A program made the translations under genes and the position numbers. The notes under the pieces were generated by a model. That model was not told the origin of the DNA. It did no database searches and was given only the letters and a program-made list of their open reading frames with translations. DNA of 64,000 nucleotides from Amycolatopsis sp. EV170708-02-1 (lineage in GTDB: Bacteria > Actinomycetota > Actinomycetes > Mycobacteriales > Pseudonocardiaceae): positions 8,060,001 through 8,124,000 of the forward strand of contig NZ_CP092497.1 in assembly GCF_022479115.1 (NCBI RefSeq), in the 5' to 3' direction. This document shows positions 16,864 to 26,272 of the stretch, piece after piece (position 1 is the stretch's first letter; the number at the start of each line of letters is the position of its first letter).

Positions 16864-17246
16864 ACCGGCTGATGGTCTTCCTCGACGCGATCCGCGATCA
16901 CCTCGACTCGTTCGCGCTCCCTCCGGCCGCGTCCGTGCGAGTTGGGGTCGGGCCTGATCCGATCACGGTGCAACTCGACTCCGACCGGCTTGAGGACGTT
17001 GCCCGTGGCCTGCTCACCTGGGCTGCCTCGCTCGACGACGTGACGGCCTCGCTGTGGCGTCCTGCGGGCGGCGGCTCGGTGCACCTGGAACTCAGCGGCC
17101 GGACTCCCTGTGGCATCCCCGTGGTCGTCTACGGCGGCGTCTGGTTCGACGAAGCGACCTTCCCGGACCTTCCGACGGGGATGCGGCAGGACATGCCGGT
17201 GTTCGTCCTGCGGCAGTGGAACAGCCCTGGGGAGGTGGCGGCCTGA
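16860..17246 (+). CDS. Element protein of unknown function between traSA and repSA
   Basis: 128 residues from the ATG at 16860, which overlaps the traSA stop; its own stop overlaps the repSA ATG. The sequence (LMVFLDAIRDHLDSFALPPA, then VQLDSDRLEDVARGLLTWA) suggests a small alpha/beta protein with no membrane part. Genes of this kind commonly sit between tra and rep in AICEs. No known domain recognised. Confidence 0.6.
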   Translation: MNRLMVFLDAIRDHLDSFALPPAASVRVGVGPDPITVQLDSDRLEDVARGLLTWAASLDDVTASLWRPAGGGSVHLELSGRTPCGIPVVVYGGVWFDEATFPDLPTGMRQDMPVFVLRQWNSPGEVAA

Positions 17247-18865
17247 TGAGCGCCCAGGAATCCGCGGTGACCATGCCGGCCAAAAGCCGGGCCGTCCGGA
17301 TGCGAGAGCCGCTGGCGTCGGACGTGGTGAAAGCGACAGCGGAGAAGCACGGCGTCTGTGTCCGGCCGTTCACGATGGAGGTCGGGGACACCGACACCGG
17401 GGAACTCCGGTACGTCCCCGTTCCCTGCGGCTCGACGGTCGAATCGGTGTGCTTGCCGTGTGCTCGCAAGGCGAAGGCGCTGCGACAGGTTCAGTGCCGC
17501 GAAGGCTGGCACATCGACACCGAACCGGACTTCACCCCGGAGCCACCCTCCGAGACCCAAACAGAGCTGCTGGCGTTCCGGGCTGACCTCGTCGCCGCTT
17601 ACCGGCAACAGACCGACCAGGCAGAGGCCGACGAACTACGAGAGGAGATCCAGGGAGTCGACGACGAACTTCGGCAACTCGGGATGCGCGGCCGTCTCCC
17701 CTCCATCGACCTGCCCACCAAGAAGGCGGTGAAGCGCTCGACCAAGCGGCGGCAGGACGCGCCGAACCTCCCTCGTCGCAAGGTCGCCAAGACCACCGTG
17801 GGCCGCGAGTACGCGGGACGGTTCCGGCCGTCGATGTTCGTCACGCTCGCCTGCGACACCTACGGCCCAGTCCGCTCCGACGGTTCCCCGGTCGATCCGT
17901 CGACCTATGACTACCGGCGTGCAGCTCGGGACGCGGTCCACTTCTCGGCGCTGGTGGACAGGTGGTGGCAGAACCTCCGGCGGGTCGTGGGCTGGGACGC
18001 GCAGTACTTCGCCACCGTCGAACCCCAACGACGCGCGGCCCCGCACCTGCACGCGGCGATCCGGGGATCGGTCCCGCACGACGTCATCCGGCAAGTCACC
18101 GAAGCTACCTATCACCAGGTCTGGTGGCCTGCACACGACGAAGTGGTCTACGTCGACCGGATGCCGCTCTGGGACGGCGACCGCCGAGTGTTCGTCGACC
18201 CGGACACCCGCGAACCGCTGACCGACTGGGACGACGCGATAGAGGCCGTGGAAGACCCGGCGCACATGGTCACCTTCGGCCGTCAGGTCCACTCGAAGGG
18301 CATCCTCGGCGGCTCCGAAGAAGCCGGACGGCATATCGGCTACCTGACCAAGTACCTCACCAAATCGACTGGTGAGGTCGTCGAAGCCGACACCGCGAGG
18401 CAGAGGGATCACCACGACCGGTTGCACGCGGAGCTGTCGGTGACTCCGTGCTCGCCTCGCTGCGCGGTGTGGCTGCTCTACGGCATCAACCCCAAGGGCG
18501 GCAACAGAAAGACGACTCCGGGGCACTGCAAAGGAAGGGCTCATCGGCGGACCACACTCGGCCTGTCGGGGCGGCGGGTGCTGGTCTCGCGCAAGTGGTC
18601 GGGGAAGACGCTCGTCGACCACAAGGCCGACCGGAAAGCCTTCGTCCTGGAGGCGCTGGCGGCGGTCGGGATCGAGAAACCAGCACCGGACCCGGCGCGG
18701 CTGGTCTGGCGCAAGGTCGATTCCGGCGACCCATCCGTGCCACCACGGGACCACCTGGTCATGCACGCCATCTCCGAACGCATCACCTGGAAAGCCGAGT
18801 ACGACAAAGCACTACTAGCCGCGCAGAGTCCACCGGATCTTTCGGCAACTCCGCTAGCGGCCTGA
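17246..18865 (+). CDS. repSA: Replication initiator RepSA (rolling-circle type)
   Basis: 539 residues from the ATG that overlaps the preceding stop; a longer open frame upstream is shadow. An N-terminal Cys-rich part (SVCLPCARKAKALRQVQCR) precedes the initiator core. PSMFVTLACDTYGPV is motif 1, EPQRRAAPHLHAAIRG carries the metal-binding His-x-His (about residue 265), and HIGYLTKYLTKS (about 365) holds the two candidate nicking tyrosines. Such proteins nick the element's origin so the excised circle replicates before transfer. The pSAM2 RepSA is the reference family. Confidence 0.88.
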   Translation: MSAQESAVTMPAKSRAVRMREPLASDVVKATAEKHGVCVRPFTMEVGDTDTGELRYVPVPCGSTVESVCLPCARKAKALRQVQCREGWHIDTEPDFTPEPPSETQTELLAFRADLVAAYRQQTDQAEADELREEIQGVDDELRQLGMRGRLPSIDLPTKKAVKRSTKRRQDAPNLPRRKVAKTTVGREYAGRFRPSMFVTLACDTYGPVRSDGSPVDPSTYDYRRAARDAVHFSALVDRWWQNLRRVVGWDAQYFATVEPQRRAAPHLHAAIRGSVPHDVIRQVTEATYHQVWWPAHDEVVYVDRMPLWDGDRRVFVDPDTREPLTDWDDAIEAVEDPAHMVTFGRQVHSKGILGGSEEAGRHIGYLTKYLTKSTGEVVEADTARQRDHHDRLHAELSVTPCSPRCAVWLLYGINPKGGNRKTTPGHCKGRAHRRTTLGLSGRRVLVSRKWSGKTLVDHKADRKAFVLEALAAVGIEKPAPDPARLVWRKVDSGDPSVPPRDHLVMHAISERITWKAEYDKALLAAQSPPDLSATPLAA

Positions 18866-18874
18866 GGAGGCGAG

Positions 18875-19066
18875 ATGGACAACGTAAGCAGTGTTGACCG
18901 GCTTTGGTCGGTAGAGGACGTCTCGGCCTACCTCGGCGTGCCGGTCAAGACGCTCTACCAGTGGAAGTGGCTCGGCGAAGGTCCGCCGGTCCGCAAGATC
19001 GGCCGTCACCTCCGGTACGACCCGGCCAAGGTCCGCGCTTGGAGCACAGACGAGGCGGCGGCCTGA
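18875..19066 (+). CDS. xis: Excisionase (Xis), winged HTH
   Basis: 63 residues with GAGGAGG just upstream. LWSVEDVSAYLGVPVKTLYQ followed by WKWLGEGPPVRKIGRHLRY is the MerR-like excisionase HTH. It overlaps the integrase start (TGATG), the normal xis-int arrangement, and would direct the integrase to excise the element from fadE25. Confidence 0.9.
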   Translation: MDNVSSVDRLWSVEDVSAYLGVPVKTLYQWKWLGEGPPVRKIGRHLRYDPAKVRAWSTDEAAA

Positions 19067-20316
19067 TGGGACACATTCAAGATCGCTGGTACCGCCCCGC
19101 CCGTGACAAGGAGACCGGAAAGGTCATCCTCAACGGGCGGGGCAAGCCCGTGCTCGAAAAGACCGAGCTATACGGCATCGGCATGCGGTACAAGGTCCGC
19201 TACCTCGACCCCGACAACGAGGAACGCTCGAAAGCCTTTCCTGACAAGCAAAAGAAGCGCGCTGAAAACTTCCTGATCGGCGTGGAGGCCGACAAGCGCG
19301 AAGACAAGTACATCGATCCGCGGGCGTCGTCGAAGATCTTCCGCAAGCAGGGCGAGAACTGGCTCAAGGCCACCTCACCCGATCCGGCCACGCGTGAGAT
19401 TCTGCGTAGCCGACTGGAAAGTCAGATCTATCCCACCTTCGGACACTTGAAGTTCGGCCAGATCAAGCCGTCCACCATTCGTGACTGGGTGGGCGATATG
19501 GACGAACGGGGGCTGTCCTCGAACTACCAGGTAGTCCTGTTCACCATCGTGGCTGGAGTGCTGGACTCAGCGGTCGACGACAGGTTGATTCGAGAGAACC
19601 CCTGTCATGCCAAGACGGTTCGACGGCCGGTCGGTGAAAGCCCGCAGGTCGTCGTGTGGCCGGAGGAACGAGTGCACAAGGTGCGGAAAGGGCTCGCCGA
19701 GCGGTTCCGAATCGCTGTCCCGCTGGGCTCTGGGCTGGGCCTGCGGCAAGGGGAAATCCTCGGGTACTCCCCGGACGACATCGACCGGGACGCGATGACC
19801 GTCCACGTTCAGCGGCAGATCAAGACCGTCAAGGGCGTGATGATGTTCGCCCCGCCGAAGGGTGGCAAGACGCGAACTGTGCCGCTCTCCCCCGCCATGC
19901 TCGCCGAGATCGACGACCATCAGGACCGGTTCCCGTCCGTCGCGGTCACGCTGCCCTGGCGGAAGCCGGACGGCGAACCCGTGACAGTCCGGCTCCTGAT
20001 GACGGGAGAAGACGGGCGGCTCTACACCGGAGACCTGTTCACCAAGGTCGTGTGGCAGGGCGCGTTCAGGGCAGCTGAGATCGACTACCGTGGCCGGGCG
20101 GACGGCATGCACGCGCTGCGGCACTTCTTCGCCTCGACGCTGCTGTCCCGCGCCGTGTCGATCAAGGAACTCGCCGAGTACCTCGGCCACTCCGATGCCG
20201 GGTTCACCCTGCGGACGTACACGCACCTCGTCCCGTCGAGCCACGAGCGGGCTCGGCAGGCGATCGACGCGGTGTTCGGGCGGCCTGGCTCCCATGACGG
20301 CCTGGAGGCGGCCTGA
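19066..20316 (+). CDS. int: Tyrosine site-specific integrase
   Basis: 416 residues. N-terminal arm-binding part, a core-binding SAM-like domain (about residues 100-185), then the catalytic domain with Arg in SGLGLRQGEI (about 223), H-x2-R in MHALRHFF (about 349), GHSDAGFTLRTYTHL containing the third basic residue and the nucleophilic Tyr (about 384). The complete set implies an active enzyme. It ends 41 bases from attR and by position should recombine at the 3' end of fadE25. Confidence 0.93.
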   Translation: MGHIQDRWYRPARDKETGKVILNGRGKPVLEKTELYGIGMRYKVRYLDPDNEERSKAFPDKQKKRAENFLIGVEADKREDKYIDPRASSKIFRKQGENWLKATSPDPATREILRSRLESQIYPTFGHLKFGQIKPSTIRDWVGDMDERGLSSNYQVVLFTIVAGVLDSAVDDRLIRENPCHAKTVRRPVGESPQVVVWPEERVHKVRKGLAERFRIAVPLGSGLGLRQGEILGYSPDDIDRDAMTVHVQRQIKTVKGVMMFAPPKGGKTRTVPLSPAMLAEIDDHQDRFPSVAVTLPWRKPDGEPVTVRLLMTGEDGRLYTGDLFTKVVWQGAFRAAEIDYRGRADGMHALRHFFASTLLSRAVSIKELAEYLGHSDAGFTLRTYTHLVPSSHERARQAIDAVFGRPGSHDGLEAA

Positions 20317-20357
20317 TCATGAGCAGCCAGCGCCGCCCGAACTACCGGACCAAGATC

Positions 20358-20434
20358 AAATCAGCCCTTGAGCAGGGCGCGCGCCATGACCATGCGCTGG
20401 ATCTGGTTGGTGCCTTCGTAGATCTGGGTGATCT
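20358..20434. repeat. attR: element-borne 3' end that completes fadE25
   Basis: Right copy of the 77-bp repeat. The changes at 20382 and 20427 relative to attL are silent (GCG/GCC Ala and ACC/ACG Thr), so the fadE25 product is the same whether the element is in or out. Confidence 0.88.
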
Positions 20435-21533
20435 TCGCGTCGCGCATCATGCGCTCCACCGGGAAGTCGCGCGTGTAGCCCGCGCCGCCGAAGAGCTGCA
20501 CCGCGTCCGTGGTCACCTGCATCGCGATGTCCGACGCGTACGCCTTCGCGGCCGCGGCCATGTAGCCGCCGCGCTTGTCGCCACGCTCGGTCGCCGCGGC
20601 GGAGGCGTAGACGAGGTTCCGGGCGGCCTCGATCTTGATGCCCATGTCGGCCAGCATGAACTGGACGCCCTGGAACTCCGAGATCGACTTGCCGAACTGC
20701 TTGCGCTCCTTGACGTAGGCGATGGAGGCGTCGAGCGCGCCCTGCGCGATGCCCAGCGCCTGCGCGCCGATGGTCGGGCGGGTGTGGTCGAGGGTGCGCA
20801 GCGCGGTCTTCAGGCCGGTGCCGGGCTCGCCGATGATGCGGTCGGCCGGGATGGTGGCGTTCTCGAAGTGGATCTCGCGGGTCGGCGAGCCCTTGATGCC
20901 GAGCTTCCGCTCCTTCGAGCCGACGGTGAAGCCGGGGTCGTCCTTGTGCACGACGAACGCGGAGATGCCGTTGGCCTTCTTCTCGGCCTCGGGGTCGGTC
21001 ACCGCCATCACGGTGTACCAGGACGATTCACCCGCGTTGGTGATCCAGCACTTGGTGCCGTTGAGCACCCAGTGGTCGCCGTCGAGCTTCGCGCGGGTGC
21101 GCATCGAGGCGGTGTCCGAGCCGGCTTCGCGCTCCGAAAGCGCGTAGGACGCCGAGGCCTCACCGGAGGCGATCGAAGGCAGCACGAGCTTCTTGAGGTC
21201 TTCCGACGCCGAAAGGATGATCGGCACCGTGCCCAGCTTGTTGACCGCCGGGATGAGCGACGCCGACGCGTCGACACGCGCGACCTCTTCGATGACGATG
21301 CAGGCGGCGATGGCGTCCGCGCCCTGGCCGTCGTAGGCCTCGTCGATGTGCACGGCGTTGAAACCCGACTTGACCAGCGCGTTGTACGCCTCGATCGGGT
21401 AGCGCTCGTTCTCGTCGACCTCGGCCGCGTACGGCTCGATCTCCTTCTCCGCGAGGGCACGCACCGCGGCCCGCAGCTCCTCGTGCTCTTCGGCAAGCTG
21501 GTACAGACCCGGGCCGTCAGACACCTTCGTCAC
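20361..21533 (-). CDS. fadE25: Acyl-CoA dehydrogenase (FadE25-type), 3' end supplied by the element
   Basis: 390 residues, full length. FAD-dependent alpha,beta-dehydrogenation of acyl-CoA. Seen: YALSEREAGSD and KCWITNAGESSWYTVMAV (FAD/substrate binding), LDHTRPTIGAQALGIAQGAL, VQLFGGAGYTRDFPVERMMR, and the catalytic Glu context QIYEGTNQIQRM near the C-terminus. In Mycobacterium fadE25 lies next to purE-purK as here, with an acyl-CoA synthetase inserted between. The GTG at 21533 follows AGAAGAGG. The last 24 codons lie inside the att repeat. Confidence 0.93.
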   Translation of the reverse strand: MTKVSDGPGLYQLAEEHEELRAAVRALAEKEIEPYAAEVDENERYPIEAYNALVKSGFNAVHIDEAYDGQGADAIAACIVIEEVARVDASASLIPAVNKLGTVPIILSASEDLKKLVLPSIASGEASASYALSEREAGSDTASMRTRAKLDGDHWVLNGTKCWITNAGESSWYTVMAVTDPEAEKKANGISAFVVHKDDPGFTVGSKERKLGIKGSPTREIHFENATIPADRIIGEPGTGLKTALRTLDHTRPTIGAQALGIAQGALDASIAYVKERKQFGKSISEFQGVQFMLADMGIKIEAARNLVYASAAATERGDKRGGYMAAAAKAYASDIAMQVTTDAVQLFGGAGYTRDFPVERMMRDAKITQIYEGTNQIQRMVMARALLKG

Positions 21534-21638
21534 CTCTTCTAACCGCGTTTGGGAGTTTGACCGATGTTAGCGCTCGTTCACATGGTGCGACATCGCGAGC
21601 GCTTGTGTCTTTGACCGCAAAGTCCGTACGTTCGAGTG

Positions 21639-23288
21639 ATGGAGCTCACCCCGTTCCCCCGGTCGCTCGATTATCCCGAGGTCCCGGTCGGCTCGGTGCT
21701 CGCCGGCGCCGCTGCTCGCTGGGGCTCCCGCACGGCCTTCGCCCACGGAGACCAGAGCCTCACCTTCGCCGAGACATACAGCGCGGCCTGCCGGTTCGCC
21801 AACGCCCTGCGCGCCGAGGGCATCGGGCGCGGCGACGTCGTCGCGCTCCACCTGCCGAACTGCCTGGCGTACCCGGTCGCGTACTACGGAACGCTGCTCG
21901 CCGGGGCGACCTTCAGCCCCGCGAACCCCCTTCTCCCACCCGAGGACCTCGCCGCCCAGCTGGCCGACGCCGGGGCGGTCGCCGCCGTCACCGTCGGCCC
22001 GGTCGCGCGCGTGCTCGCTTCGGTGCGTGATCGGACGTCGGTCCGGCTGACCATCGTCGTTCACCCGCCGGAGTCACCTGGGCAGGGCGAGGTCGAGTTC
22101 ACCGTGTTCCACTCCGGTCACTCCGACGAGCGGCCGGACGTCGAGATCGACATCTACCGCGATCTCGCCCATCTGGCGTACACCGGCGGCACCACCGGAC
22201 GCTCGAAAGGCGTCCGCCTGCCGCATCGGAACGTCGTGGTCAACAGTCTGCAAAGCTCCTGCTGGCGGCTGGGCGCGGTCCCCGCCGTGGACAGCTCGGG
22301 CGAAGTGATCGTCGAGCAACTCGGCGGCCCGGACGAGTGGCCGTCGCGGATCGGCACCGGGATCGCCCTCAATCTGACGCCGTGGTTCCACGCCATGGGC
22401 ACCATCGCCGCGCTCAACGTCCCGCTGCTCGACGGCGGCACCATCGTCCTGCACGACCGTTTCGACCCGGCCGCGTACGTGGCCGACGCCGAACTGCTGC
22501 GGGTCACCACGATCGGCGGCGCGCCCGCGCTGTTCGCCGCGTTGCTCGCCTGCCCCGAGTTTCACACAGCCGACCTGTCTTCGGTACTGACCATCGGCTC
22601 CGGCGCGGCGCCGATGAACCACGAGATGATCCGCGCCCTGCAGAAACGCTTCCCCGGCGTGCTCGTCATCGAAGGCTACGGCCTCACCGAGGTCACCATG
22701 GGAGCCGTCATCGCGCCGGCCTACCGCTCCGCCGTCCGGAAGGTGGGCTCGGTCGGCCTTCCGCTTCCCGACACCGAGATCAAGATCGTCCCGGCGGAAG
22801 GCGGCGAAGATCCTTTGCCCGCGGGGGAAAGCGGCGAGGTCTGCTTGCGCGGCCCGCAGGTGATGATCGGCTATCGCGACCGCCCGGAGGAGACCGCGGC
22901 CGCGCTCGTCGACGGCTGGCTGCACACCGGCGACATCGGCATCCTCGACGAGGACGGCTATCTGTCCATTGTGGATCGCAAGAAGGACATGCTGCTGTAC
23001 AAGGGATACAACGTCTTCCCGCGCGAACTCGAAGAGCTGCTGATCACCTTGCCCGGCGTCGCGGCGGCGGCCGTCGTCGGCAAACCGGACACCGAGGTCG
23101 GCGAACTGCCGGTCGCGTTCGTGGTGCGCAGCAACGAGAACGTCACCGCCGAACAACTACTGGAAGCCGTCGGCGCCCGCGTCCTGCCGTACAAACGGCT
23201 GCGGGCGATCCACTTCGTCGACCAGATCCCGGTCTCGGCGGCCGGGAAGGTGCTCAAACGGGAGCTGCGGAAGCAACTCGCCGACTGA
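21639..23288 (+). CDS. Acyl-CoA synthetase, 4-coumarate-CoA ligase-like
   Basis: 549 residues from the ATG at 21639 (a GTG lies one codon upstream). Activates a carboxylic acid to acyl-AMP and then acyl-CoA. Motifs: LAYTGGTTGRSKGVRLPHRN (P-loop), IEGYGLTEVT, the hinge region DGWLHTGDIGILDEDGYLSI, and the catalytic Lys near the end in VSAAGKVLKRELRKQ. Divergent from fadE25 with a 105-bp gap, so the two may be co-regulated in fatty or aromatic acid use. Substrate not determined. Confidence 0.9.
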   Translation: MELTPFPRSLDYPEVPVGSVLAGAAARWGSRTAFAHGDQSLTFAETYSAACRFANALRAEGIGRGDVVALHLPNCLAYPVAYYGTLLAGATFSPANPLLPPEDLAAQLADAGAVAAVTVGPVARVLASVRDRTSVRLTIVVHPPESPGQGEVEFTVFHSGHSDERPDVEIDIYRDLAHLAYTGGTTGRSKGVRLPHRNVVVNSLQSSCWRLGAVPAVDSSGEVIVEQLGGPDEWPSRIGTGIALNLTPWFHAMGTIAALNVPLLDGGTIVLHDRFDPAAYVADAELLRVTTIGGAPALFAALLACPEFHTADLSSVLTIGSGAAPMNHEMIRALQKRFPGVLVIEGYGLTEVTMGAVIAPAYRSAVRKVGSVGLPLPDTEIKIVPAEGGEDPLPAGESGEVCLRGPQVMIGYRDRPEETAAALVDGWLHTGDIGILDEDGYLSIVDRKKDMLLYKGYNVFPRELEELLITLPGVAAAAVVGKPDTEVGELPVAFVVRSNENVTAEQLLEAVGARVLPYKRLRAIHFVDQIPVSAAGKVLKRELRKQLAD

Positions 23289-23295
23289 ACGCCCC

Positions 23296-23357
23296 GCGTT
23301 TCGTCCTCTGGATGCGGTGGTTCGATGGCGAACTACCGCATTCAGAGGACGAAATGC
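23296..23357. terminator. 23-bp palindrome of the same family as 1666-1733
   Basis: Arms 23296-23318 and 23335-23357 pair with two wobble-type mismatches around a 16-nt loop, between the convergent acyl-CoA synthetase and purE. The core matches the arm found at 1666-1733. Confidence 0.78.
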
Positions 23358-23361
23358 AGAT

Positions 23362-23859
23362 TCAGCCTTCGACGTGTTTCCGCAGCGCGGCGTCCTTGTC
23401 GAGCACCAACTGCTCGAGATCCGCCTGGAATCGCGCCATTTTCGCCTGAAGCTCCTCATCGGACGCGGCGAGGATGCGCACCGCGAGCAGCCCCGCGTTG
23501 CGCGCCCCGCCGACGGAGACCGTCGCGACCGGGACACCGGCGGGCATCTGCACGATCGAGAGCAGGGAGTCCATGCCGTCGAGGTACTTCAGCGGCACCG
23601 GTACGCCGATCACCGGCAGCACGGTCGCCGACGCGACCATGCCCGGCAGGTGCGCGGCACCGCCGGCGCCCGCGATGATCACGCGCACACCGCGCGAAGC
23701 GGCCGAAGTCGCGTAGTCGAGCATCCGCTGCGGAGTGCGGTGCGCCGAGTAGACGCCGACTTCGTATTCGATGCCGAACTCGGCCAGCGCCTGCCCGGCC
23801 GCTTCCATCGTCGGCCAGTCCGAATCGCTGCCCATGATCAGGCCAACCTGCGGCGCCAT
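23362..23859 (-). CDS. purE: N5-carboxyaminoimidazole ribonucleotide mutase (PurE)
   Basis: 165 residues, class I PurE. It moves the carboxylate of N5-CAIR to give CAIR in purine synthesis. [20 protein letters not shown] at the start, [31 protein letters not shown] and a [20 protein letters not shown] stretch are the conserved active-site elements. It begins 10 bases after the purK stop, forming purK-purE as in other actinomycetes. Confidence 0.95.
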   Translation of the reverse strand: MAPQVGLIMGSDSDWPTMEAAGQALAEFGIEYEVGVYSAHRTPQRMLDYATSAASRGVRVIIAGAGGAAHLPGMVASATVLPVIGVPVPLKYLDGMDSLLSIVQMPAGVPVATVSVGGARNAGLLAVRILAASDEELQAKMARFQADLEQLVLDKDAALRKHVEG

Positions 23860-23869
23860 TTTCCTACTC

Positions 23870-25053
23870 CTAGTGGATCTCGTAGCCGTCGAGCCAGACG
23901 GCGTGGGAAAGCCAGTGCGCGGCGAGCAGCGCGCGGTCGCGCAGCTCCTCCATGCGTTCGCCGACGAGGTTGACGTGGCCGAGCTTGCGGCCGGGACGTT
24001 CTCCCTTGCCGTACAAGTGGACGCGGATGTCCGGGTACCGCGCGAACAGGTGGTGCAGCCGCTCGTCCGGGCCCATCTCCGGCGCCTCGGGTGCGCCGAG
24101 GACGTTCGCCATCACGCAGGCGGGGCGATCAGGTCGGTCACCCCGAGCGGGTAGTCGAGCACGGCCCGAAGATGCTGCTCGAACTGCGAGGTCTTCGAAC
24201 CGTCCTGGGTCCAGTGGCCCGAGTTGTGCGGGCGCATGGCGAGTTCGTTGACCAGCAGGCCTTCGTCGGTCTCGAACAGCTCGACGGCGAGCAGGCCGGT
24301 CACGTTCAGCGTCGCGGCGATCCGCAGCGCCAGGTCCTGCGCCTCCTGCGTGCGCTCGAGGCTCAGCCCCGGCGCCGGGGCGAGCACCTCGGTGTTGATC
24401 CCGCCGGACTGCACGGTCTCCACCACCGGCCACGCCGCGCCCTGACCGAACGGGGACCGGGCCACGAGCGCGGACAGTTCGCGCCGCATGACGACCTTTT
24501 CCTCGACCAGCAAGGGGGTTCCGGCGTCGAGCAGTTCGGGGACGGTCTCGCGGGCGTGCTGCGCGGTGTCGAGCATCCAGACGCCGCGGCCGTCGTAGCC
24601 GCCCTGCGCCGCCTTGAGCACCACCGGCCACGAGTGCTTGTCGCCGAAGGCGATCACATCGTCCACAGAGGACACTTCGGCGAAGGCGGGGCCCGGGATC
24701 TCGAGCCCGGCCATCATCTCGCGCATGACGAGCTTGTTCTGCGCCATCGACAACGCGGCCGGATCGGGCCGGATGGTGACGCCTTCCATCGCGAGCGTCA
24801 GCAGGTGCTCGCCGGGAACGTGTTCGTGGTCGAACGTCAGCACGTCGACCCCGGCCGCGAACGAGCGCAGCGCTTCGAGGTCGGTGTGGTGCCCGTGCAC
24901 GACCTCGCCCGCGACGAGGCCGGCGGATTCGTTCTCCCCGGCGGCCAGCACGCGCAGGGACTGGCCGAGGGAGATCGCCGCCTGGTGGGTCATCCTGGCC
25001 AGCTGTCCGCCGCCCACCATGCCCACGATCGGAAGACCGGTTCGTTTGTCCAT
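23870..25053 (-). pseudogene. purK: N5-CAIR synthetase (PurK), interrupted by a one-base frameshift
   Basis: The ATP-grasp enzyme that makes N5-CAIR from AIR and bicarbonate. Residues 1-313 are good PurK (IVGMVGGGQLARMTHQAA, VVLKAAQGGYDGRGVW, VNELAMRPHNSGHWT) but end LIAPPA-stop at 24112. The expected continuation [19 protein letters not shown] to LDGYEIH reads in another frame to 23870. Restoring one G in the run near 24119-24122 (giving GCC CCG GCC TGC GTG ATG) rejoins both parts into the usual ~395 residues. Either a real mutation or a base missed in sequencing; purine autotrophy argues for the latter. Confidence 0.85.
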
Positions 25054-25066
25054 AACAGCGAGCAGA

Positions 25067-26272
25067 TTACTTGGCCGCCACCGCCGCGACCTGGGCGGAC
25101 CCGCGTCGCAGCTCCCGTACGGCCAGGCCTGTGATGGCGGTCGCAGCGGCGAGCACGTAGACGTTGCCGACCAGCGACCAGCCCAGCCCCCAGCCGAACT
25201 CGGTGTCCCCGCCGTTGGGCACGAACATGATCACGCCGCTCGCGAACAGCACCGCGATCCCCGCGGCCGGAACCCACGATCGGCGGAGGACGAGCAGGAC
25301 GAGCAGCGGCACCGTCCACACCCAGTGGTGTGACCACGACACCGGCGAGAGCAGCAGCCCGTAGAAGGCGGTCACCAGCAGCGCGCCGACCGGGTCGCCG
25401 CGGCGATGCAGGCGAACGACCAGCCAGACGGCGGGGACGGCCACCACGGCGGCGATCGCGATGGCCACCGCCAGTGACCACGACGCGAGTTCCGAAGCGC
25501 GGTTCACCAGGCCGTTGAGCGACTGGTTGAAGATCCAGTGCACGGAGCCCACCCGGCTCGGGTCGGTCGCCGATTCGGTCCAGAACCGGACGGCGTCGCC
25601 GGGGATCACCGCGAACATCACGGCTTCGAGCGCGACGAACGTGCCGAGCGCCCGCAGCGCGTCCTTCCAGCGGCCGGTGAACAGCAGATGCGGAACGAAG
25701 ATCAGCGGCGTCAGCTTGATCGCGGCCGAGATCCCGATCAGCACCCCGGCCCAGCGCGAACCGCGCGCCGAAAGCACCAGGACGTCGAGGACGATCAGAG
25801 CCATCAGGATGAGGTTGATCTGGCCGAGGAAGATCGTCTTCCAGACCGGCTCCAGCGCCAGCGCGCCCGCAGTGGCCAGCGGCAGCACCCACCATCGGGT
25901 GATCGGGGCACCGCAGGCGCGGGCGACCACGGAGATCACGACGCTGAGGCAGACCAGCGAGAGAGCGCCGACGACGCCCCAGGTCAGCCCGGCGGGAACG
26001 ATCGCGAGCGGCAGGAACAGCGGCGCCGCGGCCGGGGTGTAGGTGAACGGCAGCAGCACCCACGGCGGCAGGGTCGTCAGCGCCTCACGGGTGTAGAGCG
26101 GTTCGCCCTTCAGCAGCGTGAGAGCGCCGGCCCGGTAGACGGCGCTGTCCGCGCCGAGGTGCCATTCGCCGAGCCACGCGACGACACCCAGCGCGAGCAT
26201 CGCCAGCGCGAGCACACCCGCCAGCGTGATCCCGACGAGCCGGGCGTCAGCCGCCGGACGTGACTTCAGCAT
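25067..26272 (-). CDS. GT87 family membrane mannosyltransferase-like protein
   Basis: 401 residues with about ten membrane segments. ADSAVYRAGALTLLKGEPLY in the first outside loop, IFLGQINLILMALIVLDVLV and SWSHHWVWTVPLLVLLVL are typical of DUF2029/GT87, which in mycobacteria includes polyprenyl-phosphomannose-dependent alpha-1,2-mannosyltransferases acting outside the membrane. It overlaps the next gene upstream by 26 bp and is its paralogue. Exact acceptor unknown. Confidence 0.82.
   Translation of the reverse strand: MLKSRPAADARLVGITLAGVLALAMLALGVVAWLGEWHLGADSAVYRAGALTLLKGEPLYTREALTTLPPWVLLPFTYTPAAAPLFLPLAIVPAGLTWGVVGALSLVCLSVVISVVARACGAPITRWWVLPLATAGALALEPVWKTIFLGQINLILMALIVLDVLVLSARGSRWAGVLIGISAAIKLTPLIFVPHLLFTGRWKDALRALGTFVALEAVMFAVIPGDAVRFWTESATDPSRVGSVHWIFNQSLNGLVNRASELASWSLAVAIAIAAVVAVPAVWLVVRLHRRGDPVGALLVTAFYGLLLSPVSWSHHWVWTVPLLVLLVLRRSWVPAAGIAVLFASGVIMFVPNGGDTEFGWGLGWSLVGNVYVLAAATAITGLAVRELRRGSAQVAAVAAK

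Larger units (their letters stand above)
9334..20434. mobile_element. Integrative and conjugative element (AICE) inserted in the 3' end of fadE25
   Basis: A 77-bp direct repeat (9334-9410 and 20358-20434, 75/77 identical) bounds an 11,024-bp insertion. Inside, on the plus strand, are HTH regulator, flavoprotein, Pra-like activator, small element genes, FtsK-like TraSA, RepSA, Xis and integrase, which is the AICE order. Integrase lies 41 bases from the right repeat, as is usual. The repeat is the last 24 codons and stop of the acyl-CoA dehydrogenase gene: the right copy completes the intact gene, the left copy is the displaced chromosomal 3' end. Insertion into a protein-coding gene rather than a tRNA is unusual for this class. 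Confidence 0.9.

Noticed and set aside
20319..21542. Plus-strand frame after int, reading into fadE25
   Set aside because: It has a plausible start after int but from 20361 on is only the antisense of fadE25. A very short peptide ending near attR cannot be excluded.
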